NCBI RefSeq assembly: GCF_036323735.1
Contig: NC_086025.1
Location: 109,091,188 to 109,155,187, forward strand
From: Rattus norvegicus
Lineage: Eukaryota; Chordata; Mammalia; Rodentia; Muridae
Direction of reading: 5' to 3'
Length of the DNA stretch: 64,000 nucleotides
Positions 45,878-57,149 of the stretch are shown here, one piece after another. The position numbers and the translations under genes are program-made. The number at the start of each line of letters is the position of its first letter. Position 1 is the stretch's first letter. The notes beneath the pieces are model-generated. The model ran no database searches. It was not told where the DNA came from and was given only the letters and a program-made list of their open reading frames with translations.

Positions 45878-46524
45878 AGCACAGATTCACAAGAAGACAG
45901 AGGAGCTTCTGAGGCAGGAAGCCCCAGGCTGTACAAGAATTTGATAGACCTCAATGCCTCCAGCCTCAGTATAGCACACATGTGGTACCACAGAGCAAGA
46001 CAAGGAAGTGGCCACCTAACTGCCAGACCTACATAGAGTCATGGATGCTAGGAAGAGGCCAATGCTGGCACGGAAGGTCAGCAGGAAGAAACCGGGACTC
46101 CTCAAGGGACATGGACTAAGGGCCTCAAGGACATTCAGCCATTGCCGACATATTGTCAGATGGGATGTCGGCAAGGTTCTATCCTTTATCCAGAAACCCC
46201 TGACAGTACACAGCTAAACAAGACAGATTCATCACCTTGTTAGAGAACCTAAAGCCTCCTGAAATTTCCTCTCTGCTTGCCTCCCCATTCCTCAAACCAA
46301 CCCTTCATAGCTGATCACCTCAGCCCCTCACTGGAGGACAAGGATAGACCCTCCAAAGCCAGTGACAGAAATCTGAAGACAACTCTGAGTCTAAGGGCTG
46401 GCTAAATAAACCAGAGCCGCCCATCCCCAGGACAAGTTGGAACTTGAAAACCCACAGGACACCAAGTCTAACTCCCTGGAAGGAGGTTGCTAAGTGGATT
46501 CCTAGCAAAAAGGGCCAGGAGGGG

Positions 46525-46692
46525 AGATGAGATGGCTCAGTCCATAAAGGCCCTGTCAACCAATCCCGATGCTGAATTTCATCCTCAGAGCCCACATGAT
46601 GGAAGGAGAAAGAACTAACTCCCCCCATGTCCTCTGTCCTTCATGTGTGTGCCATGACACACATTCACAATACAGCAAATAAAAACTATAAT
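46525..46692 (+). mobile_element. B3/B2-like SINE, sense
   Basis: GGAGATGAGATGGCTCAGTCC head, CATCCTCAGAGCCCACATGA B-box region and an AAATAAAAACTATAATTAAAAA tail. Confidence 0.75.
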
Positions 46693-48339
46693 TAAAAAAA
46701 GAAAGCACGGCAAGGGACACGGAAGCACTTATGTCCAGAAAGCCTGTACCTGTCACCAACGAGGAAGGCACCCCAATACCATACCAAAGCTGGCCATGGA
46801 CCTCTCCTTGAGATTAGAACATTGGTAACTCAAATAAGGTTGCTGAGGGGGCCCAGCCTTCTATGCCTGTCACCCCTCCCTCCGAATCCCCTCAAGGGTA
46901 CGTCAAGAGAGTTCCTCTTCTCTTCATGTATTTCTTCAGTGAGGCCAGAGAATCTTGCTCCTGTTCGTTTTTTAAACACCGTTAAGACAACACATTTGGC
47001 GCATACAGTCTCCTCATCTCCTGTGGGCGGCTTGGCTTTCCAGAAGCTCCTCGGACTTCTCCCAGGCATCCACTACTCCCAGCCTTCCTGTTCCCTCCAC
47101 ATACATCTTTGCCCTGCACCAACTGTGCTCCGTGTCCCTAGTCACCAGGCACAAGGAGTGCTTTAGAAGGAGGGACGGGGCAGAAGGGTCAATTGAGGCA
47201 AAGTGCAAATGCAAAAGGAACCAAGCATCTAGGGACAAGTCCTTGGCTGTGTCCAACAGATTGCAGACATCAGCAACTAGTGGTGACAGGGACTGCCCCT
47301 TCCCAGTCACCCGCCTGAGCCTTACTCCAGTCACTCAAGCACAGTTCCCAGGAATAATGTCAAGGCTAGATCCTACAGGAACTAGTTCTCTTTCTGGGGG
47401 GTCCAGGAACCATCGGTGACCATGGGTTTGGGTCAGCCACAGGTGACATGGGGGAAGCACTGGCCAAAATTCAGGCCCCAGAGAATGCCTGGGGTTTTCC
47501 TGGAGCATCACGGGGTGAGCATCTGGCAAGCAGCGAAGCAGGGTGGACTCAGGGATGAAACTGAGGACCACCAGCTGGGATGGAAAGACCAGTATAGCTC
47601 ACCTCCCCATACAAGTCTTCCCCATCTCTCCCACCTTTGCCACTTTGCATGGGAAACAGCATCTTCAGGCCTTAGGACTCCATCCACGCTGAACCCCAAC
47701 TCATAGTGGGGCAGACGGTGCAGATATCCAGTGAAGGAACAGAGTCCAGGAAATGAGACCTCGACTTCCACCTTAAGCAACCCCAGGACCCTTAGCCACC
47801 CATAGAGAGCTGAGCAGGAGCAGCGGTGTCCGCCGTTGGGCCAATGTGCGTCCTAGGAAGGGTGGGAATGTGCATCTGGACCCTGGACACATCACGCTGG
47901 CGCTGGGGACACTGGTGAGAATGTTTTGGTGCCTGTGTGTGCAGGCACCTGTGACTGTGAACAGAAGAGCAGACACTGACTGTGTTCTGCGGGGAGGCGC
48001 ATACCCAGACTGGCCATGTGCATTGGGGAATGCATCGAGGAGCAATCTTACACTGGTGGTGAGCTTGAAAACTTCTCACGACTCCCCCCCCCCCCTCCGC
48101 CAGCCCCACATTGTCATCCTGTCCATCTCAACTCTCACCCCACCTTCCTTAACTGTCCCCTCCCAAGCTCCCAGCCCCAAGCAACCCCAATCAGAGCATC
48201 TTCAGGTGTCTTACCATACACTCCCACAACCCTGAACCCCTGACCACACCCCTATCTGTCAGATCTCTCAGTGCCTAGATTGGCCATTGCTCTCTACCAA
48301 GACCATGCCCCACCTCCAACACCCAGGCTCAGACCCGGG

Positions 48340-48702
48340 CACAAGACTCAGAAGTGACTTTATTTCTCTGTAGTTAATGCCCCTCAGGCCAGGCTGTTGG
48401 GCTGTCCCTGGCTTGACCTCCCTCCCCTCAGGAACCTGGAGAGTCCCAGAGTCCCTCGCCCTCCCCCTCCCCCCCACCCCAGCTTCCTGCCAGGATGTCT
48501 GGACTCCTGGAGATATCCAGCGGCCTGGGATATGGACCTGGTGGAGAAACGGAGAAGGTTCACTCACATCTAGGGAGGTTGAGAGCCTCAGACCTTGATG
48601 CCAAGCCCTTGCTGTCTCTGCCCCAGCCAGGCTAGGCTGGGAAGGGACAGCAACAGGCTCAGGGGACAAGCTCCAAAGCCCAGCAGGAGGGAGGGAGGGG
48701 TC
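48340..48702 (-). other. Ly6h 3'UTR with G-rich tract
   Basis: Transcribed as RNA it contains a G-rich run at about 48485-48455 (C-rich on +), with several runs of three or more G separated by one or two bases (GGGGTGGGGGGGAGGGGGAG). It therefore has G-quadruplex potential. The extent is inferred from the stop codon and the AATAAA hexamer. Confidence 0.65.
48359..48364 (-). terminator. Polyadenylation signal of Ly6h
   Basis: AATAAA on the minus strand (TTTATT on +), in the context GAGAAATAAAGTCACTTC. It lies about 340 bp beyond the Ly6h stop and predicts cleavage near 48340. Confidence 0.8.
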
Positions 48703-49797
48703 TTAGGGCCCAGCCCAGAGGAGAGCAGGCCCCAGGCTGAGCAGGAGCCCCCCAGCCAGGGCCCAGGGGCTGCGTCCCGCTGCTGATGCCCCGTTGCACA
48801 AATCTTTCTCGCAGCAGTCCACGTCGACTTTTAAGATCCCAGAGTTAATGAACCCCATCAGATAGTCTGAGAAAAAGTGGCGCTTAACGAAGTCGCAGGA
48901 GGAAGCACACATCTTGTTCACAGAATGATCCTTCCTGCCTGGGGGAAAGAAGGAAAGCACAGGGGCTAAGGTCCACTTCCACCTGAGCTCTGTCCCTTCC
49001 CTAGAACCCAGGACCCTCCAGATCAATTTGAGCCTTGGAGCCAGGAAGGAAGAAGCCATTGTTGTCTTGCCTCAAAGTCATGCTCTTGTCCCAGGTAAGA
49101 GGAACTCAGAGGACACTTCTGACCTCTCCCCTAGATCTAGCTTTCAGTAGCCCCGCCCCCTCACCAGACTTACTGCTGCTGGGGTCCGTGATCCGCACGC
49201 TGGCACAAACGGTATCAGTGGGCTGGCACTGCTTCGGGGCGCAATGGCTGGAATTGGCCAGGGTGCAGTCCTGGCACCACAGGCCATGGGCTAGGCAGGG
49301 CACGGAAAGAGGGATGACCAGGGGGAACCCAGTTCTGGACAGCGAGACCCTACACCCCTTCTTCCCCAATCTGCTGCAGTCATCGTGGCAGAACCATGCC
49401 CATAGAAGAGTTCCGCTCCCACAAGACTCGATTGAGCCTCCAGGTTGACCCTGACGCTGTACCTACACATCCTGCCTCCCCCACCCCCGTCCTCTTACTC
49501 CTGAATACAGCACCCCCAAAGATAGGTAGGTTTCAACACAGGAAAGGTTCACCGACTTAATAGGAAGCTCGGTGGATCTCTGAGATTGAGGGACATCTGC
49601 GCAGTACTAGAAGCAAGGTGGAAAGGCACTGGATGCCCTCGGGTGTGTAGAGAGCCCCGGATGGCTGGATCTGACATATAAAAGTGGTGCTCCCCGCGAC
49701 ATGACCCCTCCCCGCAGGCCCCCGACTCACCGGGCGAGGGGCAGAGAAGCAAGGCCAGTAGCGCCAGGCCGAGGCTCTTCATGGCTGCAGGCAGCAT
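48703..49797 (-). CDS. Ly6h: Lymphocyte antigen 6H precursor, Ly6h
   Basis: Three coding exons on the minus strand: 49797-49731 (67 nt), 49290-49174 (117 nt), 48938-48703 (236 nt, TAA at 48703-48705); 420 nt gives 139 residues, the length I recall for rodent Ly6h. Donors are CCCG/GTGAGT and AGCA/GTAAGT; acceptors are CTGCCTAG and CCCCCAG; both introns are phase 1. Signal peptide is about residues 1-25; the mature domain begins L-W-C-Q-D-C. Ten cysteines lie at 28, 31, 39, 44, 51, 72, 76, 103, 104 and 109, ending D-C-C-E-K-D-L-C-N. Asn35 (N-S-S) may be glycosylated. The tail (119-139, W-A-L-A-G-G-L-L-L) is a GPI-anchor signal. A second in-frame ATG at codon 6 could also start the signal peptide. 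Ly6h is a brain-enriched, GPI-anchored prototoxin reported to restrain alpha-7 nicotinic receptor signalling. The minus-strand frame is intact. Confidence 0.96.
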
Positions 49798-50750
49798 GCT
49801 CCGATAGGGCCTGAGAGAGGCGCGGGGGCTGCAGGCGGGGGTCCTCTGGGGCGCAGGCCTGGAGGGAAATAGCCTCGGTCAGAGGATCCAACCCCAAGGA
49901 CCCTTCCTTTTCTGGCCTGAGGATATAACCACCCCCCAGGAATCAAAAGCGCGCGGGGTGTCTGGGGGGGGTGGGAGGTCCAGGAGCTCGCAATGCCCCA
50001 CCCCCAACCCATCACCGGGAGCATCCACCATCATTGCCTCCCCTCCAGGGAGGAGAGGTCTGCCCTCTCCCGTGAGGTGGCCAGGTCCCCGCAGCCTTCG
50101 CCCTGCACCTGCGTGGGGAGGGTGTCGTCTCTCCCCAAGGAGCAGTAGGTGCGTCCGGACAGGAAAAGCGGGAGGAGGGAGCGCACCTTACCTGCCGACG
50201 GGGGAGGGGTGCGCGCCGCGTCCCCGTCCTCGTCCCCACCCCTGGGCTGGGGGGCCGGGAACCCCGCGCCGAGTCCCCTCCCCTGGTCCCCGCGCGCGCG
50301 CCTCGGCGCTCACCGCGAATCGGGGCGTGGAGTGCGGGCCTCGGGGTGGGGGGCGCACTCACATCCCTGGGGTGTCCGCACTCGGGGCTCAGCGGCGGGC
50401 GCGGCGCGGGGAGCGATGCCCTTCGGTCTCCCTGCGGACCGGAACCGGGGCGCAGCTTCGTCTTTCGGGGAACGCAGCCGCAGACGCGGACCCCGCGCGA
50501 GGGGCGGGGCGGAGCCGGGGCGGGGGCCGCGCGCGGCGGGGAGACGCGCGGGGCGGGGGGCGCCCAGGGCTGGAGGCCACGCAGCAGGTCGCCCTACCCG
50601 GCCTTGGCGCCCTTCGTCCGCGCGCAACTCCCCTTCTAGGTCTCCCGCTCCCGCTGCAGCAGCCCCCCACCCTTGTCCACCTCCCTACCCGGCGTGGGAG
50701 GATCCTCCCCCTCTGCTTGGCCGAGGTCCCTTAGCAGATTCTCGGAAGAG
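49780..50750. promoter_or_regulatory. CpG island over the Ly6h 5' end
   Basis: Very GC- and CpG-dense block, densest at about 50160-50640, with GC boxes (GGGGCGGGGC near 50502-50511) and no obvious TATA box. It covers the region upstream of the Ly6h start codon, fitting a TATA-less brain-gene promoter. Long frames on both strands here (for example 49958-50734) come from base composition. Confidence 0.85.
50192..50300 (-). other. Probable non-coding first exon of Ly6h (3' end defined)
   Basis: A good donor, GGCAG/GTAAGG on the minus strand, puts the end of an upstream exon at 50192. The matching acceptor CTCTCTCAG precedes the ATG exon, so that exon would begin at 49810. The 5' end is a guess. 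A second donor-like GCG/GTGAGC occurs near 50315, so alternative first exons are possible. Not confirmed by transcript data. Confidence 0.4.
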
Positions 50751-51989
50751 CTTTGGCTGCTAAAGGAAGCAAAATGCACAAAGACACAGCGAAAGAGGGA
50801 AGTGGAGGGGTAGGGGCCGTGGGGTTCAGACGTCCAGCCTTGGGGCTCCTCCCTCCCCAACCTCCACCTCGCGTCCTGTAGTTTCAGCCAATTCTACTCC
50901 TAAGAGTGCCCATGACGACGCCCACCGGCAACTCAGCCCTAGGGACTTTTGTCACCAACCACACCCACACACAGAGATGACAATCCTGGTCCGGGGTATA
51001 GGATGATTGGCCAGGTTCACACCTTGCACTCCCGCTCCCGCCTGTCCTTTCGTCCCTCCTGAGCTCTGGGTAAGCCACAGCTACCTTCCCTCTTTTTTCA
51101 CACAGGAGGAAAGGGGTTTCAGGTTCAGAGCCCCCAGGCCCTGGGAAAAGCAGTGAGCAGACCTTGATTCTGCCCGCTCGCCCCACCCCCACCTCAGAAC
51201 CTCACACCAGACAAATGACTGTCACTAATACCAGGTCTTTGCTACATGTGACAACATCGGCTGTCAATCTGACCGCACAGTCTCTTCTCCTTGATGTAAA
51301 GAGCACATGATAGGTGCACATGATAGTTTCATATCGCCTTGGTATCTCAGTGTTCAGTTACAGGTAAAGAGAACACACACAGAGCCTCCTGCCCATTTTA
51401 CACCAGTCACCAGGTGATCAAACAGCATGAACACTTGAGTAATTCACAAGTGCTGAGGAAGAGAGGAACTAGACACTTTGAAGAAGGGATCTAGATGAAG
51501 AGAGTGCAGAGGGTAAGAATTAGTTCATACACAATTCTCTGCCAAATAAGTCAATGCCCTTGTGGAGCCCAGACCCAGCCTGCCAACAGCAGGGTGAGAG
51601 CAGCAGTGCCTGAGCCTAGGAGTCTTGCAGGGCAGAGGCCTGGTGAGGCTTCTAGGCAAGAGTTTTCTGTGGAAACGGAGGGGAGTGGATGGTCCATGAA
51701 CCCTGTTCATCATGACCGCAGACTAAAAAAGCCAGTGGCCTGCCTAGATTTACCTTCACATTAACAAACCAAAGACTCACACAGGGATAAGTGCCAACAA
51801 CAAACTTAAACCCTAGAAGTTGATGTGCTTATCAAGACATACAGAAGAAGGAACCCGTAACCCCAAACTGAACCACGAGTTTATCTCAAAGAAACTTCAC
51901 TTACATGACAAAGGACCAATGGGGGCCTTGAAAGAAACTAAGCCATCACTGAAAAATAATGCGGGTGGGGGTGGGGGCAACAAAGACCC

Positions 51990-52270
51990 TACATGTCACA
52001 TCCTTTTATTTATATGAAATGCTCAAAATGTAAGAATCCAACAAAGACAGAAAGATTAGCCAAGTATGAAGGACAGAGGGGGATGACTGACTTGGGACAT
52101 GACTAATAAGGGAAGTGATAAAAGTTTCATTTTGTAGTAATGAAATGCCCTAAAATTAGATTCTGGTGATGGGTACACTAAAAGTCACTGAAATGTATTC
52201 AATAAAGAATGAATTTTACGGTATGTGATGTGTTTTATCCTAATAAAGATGATTTTTTTTTAAAAAAAAA
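51990..52270 (+). mobile_element. Old L1 3'UTR fragment
   Basis: TTATTTATATGAAATGCTCA, then CTAAAATTAGATTCTGGTGATGGG, then GAATTTTACGGTATGTGATG and an AATAAAGATG plus A-rich end follow the order of the ancient mammalian L1 3' end. Confidence 0.7.
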
Positions 52271-52299
52271 CACCTCAGCACGGAGTTAGCCAGCAAATT

Positions 52300-52550
52300 A
52301 GACACAGACAAAGAAGGAATTTATGAGCTGGAAGACAAATCTGAAGAAATCATCCAGAAAGGCTGAGGAGATAGCTCAGTGGTAGGACCCCTGTCCAGAA
52401 ATGATCAGGGACGTAACACCCAATAAGTTTAGAAGCATAAAGAAATACAAAAGATTGTGTGCAGAGAGCTAAGAAAAATCTAATTGAAATCCCAATGACG
52501 GTGTTTAGAGACATTTTATTTAAAAGAAGTCAGAACTGGTGAAAGGTAAG
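52300..52550 (+). mobile_element. Old L1 ORF1-like fragment
   Basis: GGAAGACAAATCTGAAGAAA and CTAATTGAAATCCCAATGAC resemble the L1 ORF1 coiled-coil to RRM region. A short ID/B4-like insertion (GGAGATAGCTCAGTGGTAGG) interrupts it at about 52366-52420. Confidence 0.55.
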
Positions 52551-52889
52551 TGTTGGTAGAGATTCTGATGTATAATAAACAAACTAACAAATGACAATTT
52601 ACCTAAGCACAACACAGCAAAAAATGAAGCCCACCAAAGACAGGAAAATCTAGAAAATGATGAAGATAATTCTACAGAATCTGGAGGCAGAGCAACCAAA
52701 ACCAAGGAGGGTGAATTAGTATCTTTACGGTGTTTGGGGAAAATAACCTAACTCTTATGCACTGTTTTCTAAAAATTAAGTCTAAAACAAATTTTCGGAT
52801 AACCGTAAGTCTAGAAAATGACTTAGTGTCAAAAAAACACACAGCCTGACTCAAAATCAACAAAGGATCAAACTAAATGTGTCTCCAAA

Positions 52890-53365
52890 AAAAGGCATGC
52901 AGGTAGTTACCGGTTTGCAGAAGAATACTAAATATCACTGGTTACCAAGGAAATGCTACTTCAGACCATAATGAAATGTAATGTGACAGCAATTAGGATG
53001 ATGATTCCAAAAAAAGATGGAGTACCACAATGCTAGCCAGGACGTTAAGGAAGGGAATGTGTGCATGATCTCATTTGAGGAGCAGAGAAAAAATGAAATA
53101 ATCAAGCCCAGGAGCTGGGCTCCAAGAGACAAAATTTCCCTTAGACAGGAGGGTAAGTTATTAAGATCTGTTACACAGCCCAGGGCCATGGTTAATACAA
53201 TGTATTTTTTTAATTACTAAGATAAAGTATTTTAAATGTCTTCATTGAAAACCTAAGAGGTTGAAAAGCTGATTGACTTCATTTAATTATTCTACAATGT
53301 GTTGTGTATCTAAAGGCTCCCTTGTACCCCTAAGACACACACAACTGTAATTAATCAACTGAACT
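52890..53365 (+). mobile_element. Old L1 ORF2 end and 3'UTR
   Basis: ATATCACTGGTTACCAAGGAAATGC, TACCACAATGCTAGCCAGGA and TCTGTTACACAGCCCAGGGCC are L1 ORF2 C-terminus and 3'UTR blocks in order, ending near 53365. It is heavily decayed. Confidence 0.65.
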
Positions 53366-53369
53366 GTTT

Positions 53370-53480
53370 CTTTTGGTTTTGTTTTCTTATGACAGGGTCA
53401 TGCTGGGTAGCCCAAGCTGACCACTAACTCACCACCCTTCTGCCTCAGCCTCTGTAGTGCTGAGGATCCAGTGTTTACCA
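53370..53480 (-). mobile_element. B1-like SINE, antisense
   Basis: Diverged antisense monomer: ATGACAGGGTCATGCTGGGTAGCC, then TTCTGCCTCAGCCTCTGTAG. Similar fragments occur at 53865-54000 and 54835-54905. Confidence 0.6.
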
Positions 53481-54477
53481 CTCCGCTTGCTATGTTTGGT
53501 TATAAAGATTACCACCCAAGTGCCAGTGGCCATTGGGGTCTTTCCGGAAACTTTAGGAGTTAGGGATGGAGAAATGAGGACCGGTGACAGATCCTGTGGA
53601 GTTGCCCCTGTCCCTTCCTGTCCCTGTGCTTCCTGCCTGTCAAGAAGCTAGAACAACCTCTACCAAACGCTCCTTCCCTGATGTTCTACCCAAAGCCTGG
53701 TGCCAAGCAACATGGACAGACACCTCAGAGACAGTGAACCATAGTCTATCTTCCCTTCTTTAAGCTGTTTATGGAGATATTTTATGTCAGAGCAACAAGA
53801 AAGCTAGTATACTGACTCAAAGTTTTTGATTGCTTATTCTGTATTTGTTTGGAGGGGACTTTGGGTGTTGTTTTTAAAGATAGGGTCTCATGTAACTCAG
53901 TCTGGCCTTGAACTTGCAATATAGCCCAGACTGGCCTTAAATTTCTGATCTCCCTCTCTGCCCTCCAAATGCTAAGATTATAAGCAGGCCACACCACAGC
54001 TAGAATGCTGTCTTACAGCTTGAATAAATACATGTTTTCAGATAAGATTCAGAGAGTTTTAGCACTAGCCACTCTTCCGTAGATAAACGTTTAAAGAATA
54101 TGCTTTAAGAAGGGAGAGGAGGATGAAGGGAGGCCAATATACAAAAGTGAACAGAGAACTGGCTTACAAGAAGGGAAATCTAAGTCATCCTGTGCCAATA
54201 AAGGCACCTGCAAGTGGCTTCTAGACAGCTGGAGCCCTGGACAGCAGCACATGCCAATCAGGAGGGTGCTCTAGGGTAAGGGATCCAAGACCCTGCATTG
54301 GTAAGAAGCAGCTAAGTGAGTGATAAACTTTAGACTCCTTTAGATGCTCAGGATGCAGAGGAAGGTTTCCAGGGCAACCACTAGCAGCTCTCAATGAAGG
54401 GACCACATGTGGGGCAGGCAACATGTGCAAAGACTGGAAGTGGAAAGATACCAAGGATTCAGGGCAGAAAGGAAGGC

Positions 54478-54525
54478 AGGGTGGGGTGGGCTGGGGTGGG
54501 GTAGGGTGGGGTGGGGTGGGGTGGG
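54478..54525 (+). repeat. GGGGT pentamer array (G-quadruplex-prone)
   Basis: About nine near-perfect GGGGT units with a GGGCT and GTAGGGT variant, giving at least eight separate G-runs of three or more. Confidence 0.9.
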
Positions 54526-54600
54526 CAGACAGAGAGCCTAGGACTCAATCTACAGGGAGGTGAGATAGGGACAGACCAAATATCAGAACCCTTGTGGTTT

Positions 54601-54642
54601 GGGGGTCACAGCGTAGGGCATGGGGGTCACAGTGTAAGGCAT
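54601..54642. repeat. 21-bp tandem duplication
   Basis: GGGGGTCACAGCGTAGGGCA(T) and GGGGGTCACAGTGTAAGGCA(T) differ at two positions. Confidence 0.9.
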
Positions 54643-56132
54643 GGACTGTGTACCACCTTAGCTATGAGAAAATCCCTGTAGGAGAGTGTGTAACTAATGT
54701 TATGTGACATTTGGCTGGCCCATGGTACTCAGATGGTAGGCCAAACATCATTCTGGATGTGTCTGTGAGGGTGTTTGTGGATAAGATTAACATTTAGCCA
54801 GCAAAAAAGAGAAAGAGCATTTTCTTTCTCTTTTTTTCCCATTATTCCTAGGGTCTCGCTATGTAGCCCAGGTTAGTCTCAAGTCTATGTAGCCCAGATG
54901 AGTGCCACTGGACTCAGCCAGATTAACATTTATTACACTTTATTTATTTATTATTGGTGGGGGGGGTATTGTGGTCTTCTCTTCTCCCTGGGGTTGCTGG
55001 CCACCAGCCCACGTGAACAAAGGGAACATAGTCTAAGATCAGGGTTCCGACAGCCCACAAGTGTGACAGAAATGACTACCAAGATCAGTTTCAGAGAGGC
55101 AGCTCAACTGTAATTGGGATTAATCAAGGGCTATATAGTATTGGAGGAAAGAGATAGCTCTTTCTAGGCAGGTGGATTTCTAGGCAGGTGAGTAGTATCA
55201 TTGGCTACAGCTTAGGGTACTAGATAATGCCTCATCTGCATGGAGAGGCATTCCAGAAATTCCAGGGGCTGGCTGGACAGGTTCTTATCAGGAGAAAGGA
55301 AGCTGAGCCCAAAATCTTACCGAGGCTACATAACTTTCCACAGGTAGAAGGTGGGGGATTTCAGACTCCCCAGACAAGGCCAGAGAGGGAGAAGCCCTCC
55401 TGGTAAAGGGAGTCCTTCATTTTGTGCTGAGCTCAAGAGAAACACAATGGGAGATTGTTTCCTTAATTAGCAGGGTTTCTCCACAGGGTACCATGACTGT
55501 GGTATGTTGTGTGACATTATGACAGGAGAGATATAAATATCTACTTGCCCCAGACAGAGAGCCCACAAAAGACCAAAGTAAGGACCACCAAAGTCTGACT
55601 TGCCGAACAAATGGGTTTTACTCATTTTAGGGTTACTTAGAGAAATATGGACACCCCTTACAGTATAGAAATGGCTCAAGGACAGCTATTTCACCAAAAG
55701 CCCATCCTAACATAGGCTATGAACTCAAGAAAGCTGGAAACCAAGAACACACTGCAAAGCCTGCAGGCACATCCACAGGTTGCAGAGTGTCTCTTCCAGG
55801 CAGCTCAGTGGGTTTCTGTCTCTTCAGGTGGCTTGGTTGGTGGGTCTCAGTAGTCCTCGCTGCTTATATCCACTTGCTATATAAGGGTTCTAGTGAGTTT
55901 TGGTTGGTTTCAGGGACTTCCTGAAGCCTTTGTGTAACCAGACTTTGACTACTTTTTGGGTTCCTTTCTGTATCACCCTTCTCTACCCCTGTTCCACCCT
56001 TCCAACCCCTAACACTAGGTAGGCGTGAAAGAAAGCTAGAGGAGAAAGTAGAATCGATATCATCAGACTACTTTCTGCTGAATAGATGTATCAAGTTCCT
56101 TGTGGCAAGTTTGATCTTTGCCATTAGGATAT

Positions 56133-56418
56133 CTCTTCTTCTTCTTCTTCTTCTTCTTCTTCTTCTTCTTCTTCTTCTTCTTCTTCTTCTTCTTCTTCTT
56201 CCTCTTCCTCTTCCTCTTCCTCTTCTTCTTCTCCTCCTCCTCCTTCTCTTCCTTCTCCTCTTCCTTCTCCTCCTTCTCTTCCTTCTCCTCCTTCTCCTCC
56301 TCCTCCTTCTTCTCCTCCTCCTCTTCCTTTTCCTTCTCCTCCTCCTCCTCTTTTCCTCCTCTTCCTCCTCTTCTTCCTCCTCTTCCTCCTCTTCCTTTTT
56401 CTCCTCCTCCTTCTCTCT
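56133..56418. repeat. CTT/CTC polypyrimidine array
   Basis: About 285 bp of CTT, CTC and CCT triplets, starting as pure CTT (about 56133-56198) and becoming a CTTCCTCC mixture. Homopurine/homopyrimidine symmetry gives triplex (H-DNA) potential. Open frames up to 191 residues come from it. Confidence 0.97.
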
Positions 56419-56453
56419 TTGTGCACTTGACAAACTGCAACAAACTACAACAG

Positions 56454-56541
56454 CAGCAACCAGCAACCAGCAACCAGCAACCAGCAACCAGCAACCAGCA
56501 ACCAGCAACCAGCAACCAGCAACCAGCAACCAGCAACCAGC
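56454..56541. repeat. CAGCAAC heptamer array
   Basis: About twelve tandem CAGCAAC units with no mismatches seen over most of the length. They lie 36 bp after the polypyrimidine array. Confidence 0.95.
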
Positions 56542-56800
56542 AGCATTAGCAGAAAGCGTAGCAGCAGCTACAGTCCCTCTCTGGGTTCTAGCTTCCAAGA
56601 GTCTCCAGAATTCCAAACATCATATACTTGCAGAAACTATCTACAGTTGGCCAACTCACACCCTTACTGGAGCATGAGGCAAATCATAGTCAGCTGCTGT
56701 GGACAATCTAAAGCAGCTCCATACCCCACACCAGGGATTAAAACAAAAGCATATTCCTACAACCTCTTTCTCCCTCTCCCTGTTTCCTTCTTGCTCTCTC

Positions 56801-56803
<3 letters not shown>

Positions 56804-56855
<52 letters not shown>
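56804..56855. repeat. (GT)n microsatellite
   Basis: About 26 uninterrupted GT units. Confidence 0.95.
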
Positions 56856-56857
<2 letters not shown>

Positions 56858-57059
56858 GAAACCAAAATCCTCTCTACACCTTTGTGTTGGTTATTTCCTG
56901 AACTTGAAGAGCTTCCCTACAGGAAAGACTATTTAACCTCCCTTTACAATATCCTAAGTTCTGTGTCTTAACCAGCTTTCCTCTATGGTAGAGGTTTATC
57001 TAGGAGAAAATTGCTACACAACAGGGCAGAGGTCATAAGATAACTTATAGGAGTCAGTT

Positions 57060-57143
57060 CTCTCCTTCCATCATGTGGGTCCTAGAGTTCAACTTTAGCC
57101 TTAGCAGCAAGAACCTTTACTCACTGGCCCATCTCACTAGCCC
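57060..57143 (-). mobile_element. B2/B3 SINE fragment, antisense
   Basis: GTGGGTCCTAGAGTTCAACTTTAG with CTCACTGGCCCATCTCACTAG at the end. Short and diverged. Confidence 0.65.
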
Positions 57144-57149
57144 ACAGAC

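Noticed and set aside
49958..50763. Long + strand frames of 258 and 204 residues over the Ly6h promoter
   Set aside because: CpG-island base composition leaves few stops; the frames overlap each other and are Arg/Pro/Gly-rich without any domain.
56062..56680. Frames up to 191 residues around 56.1-56.6 kb
   Set aside because: They come from the CTT/CTC tract and the CAGCAAC heptamers.
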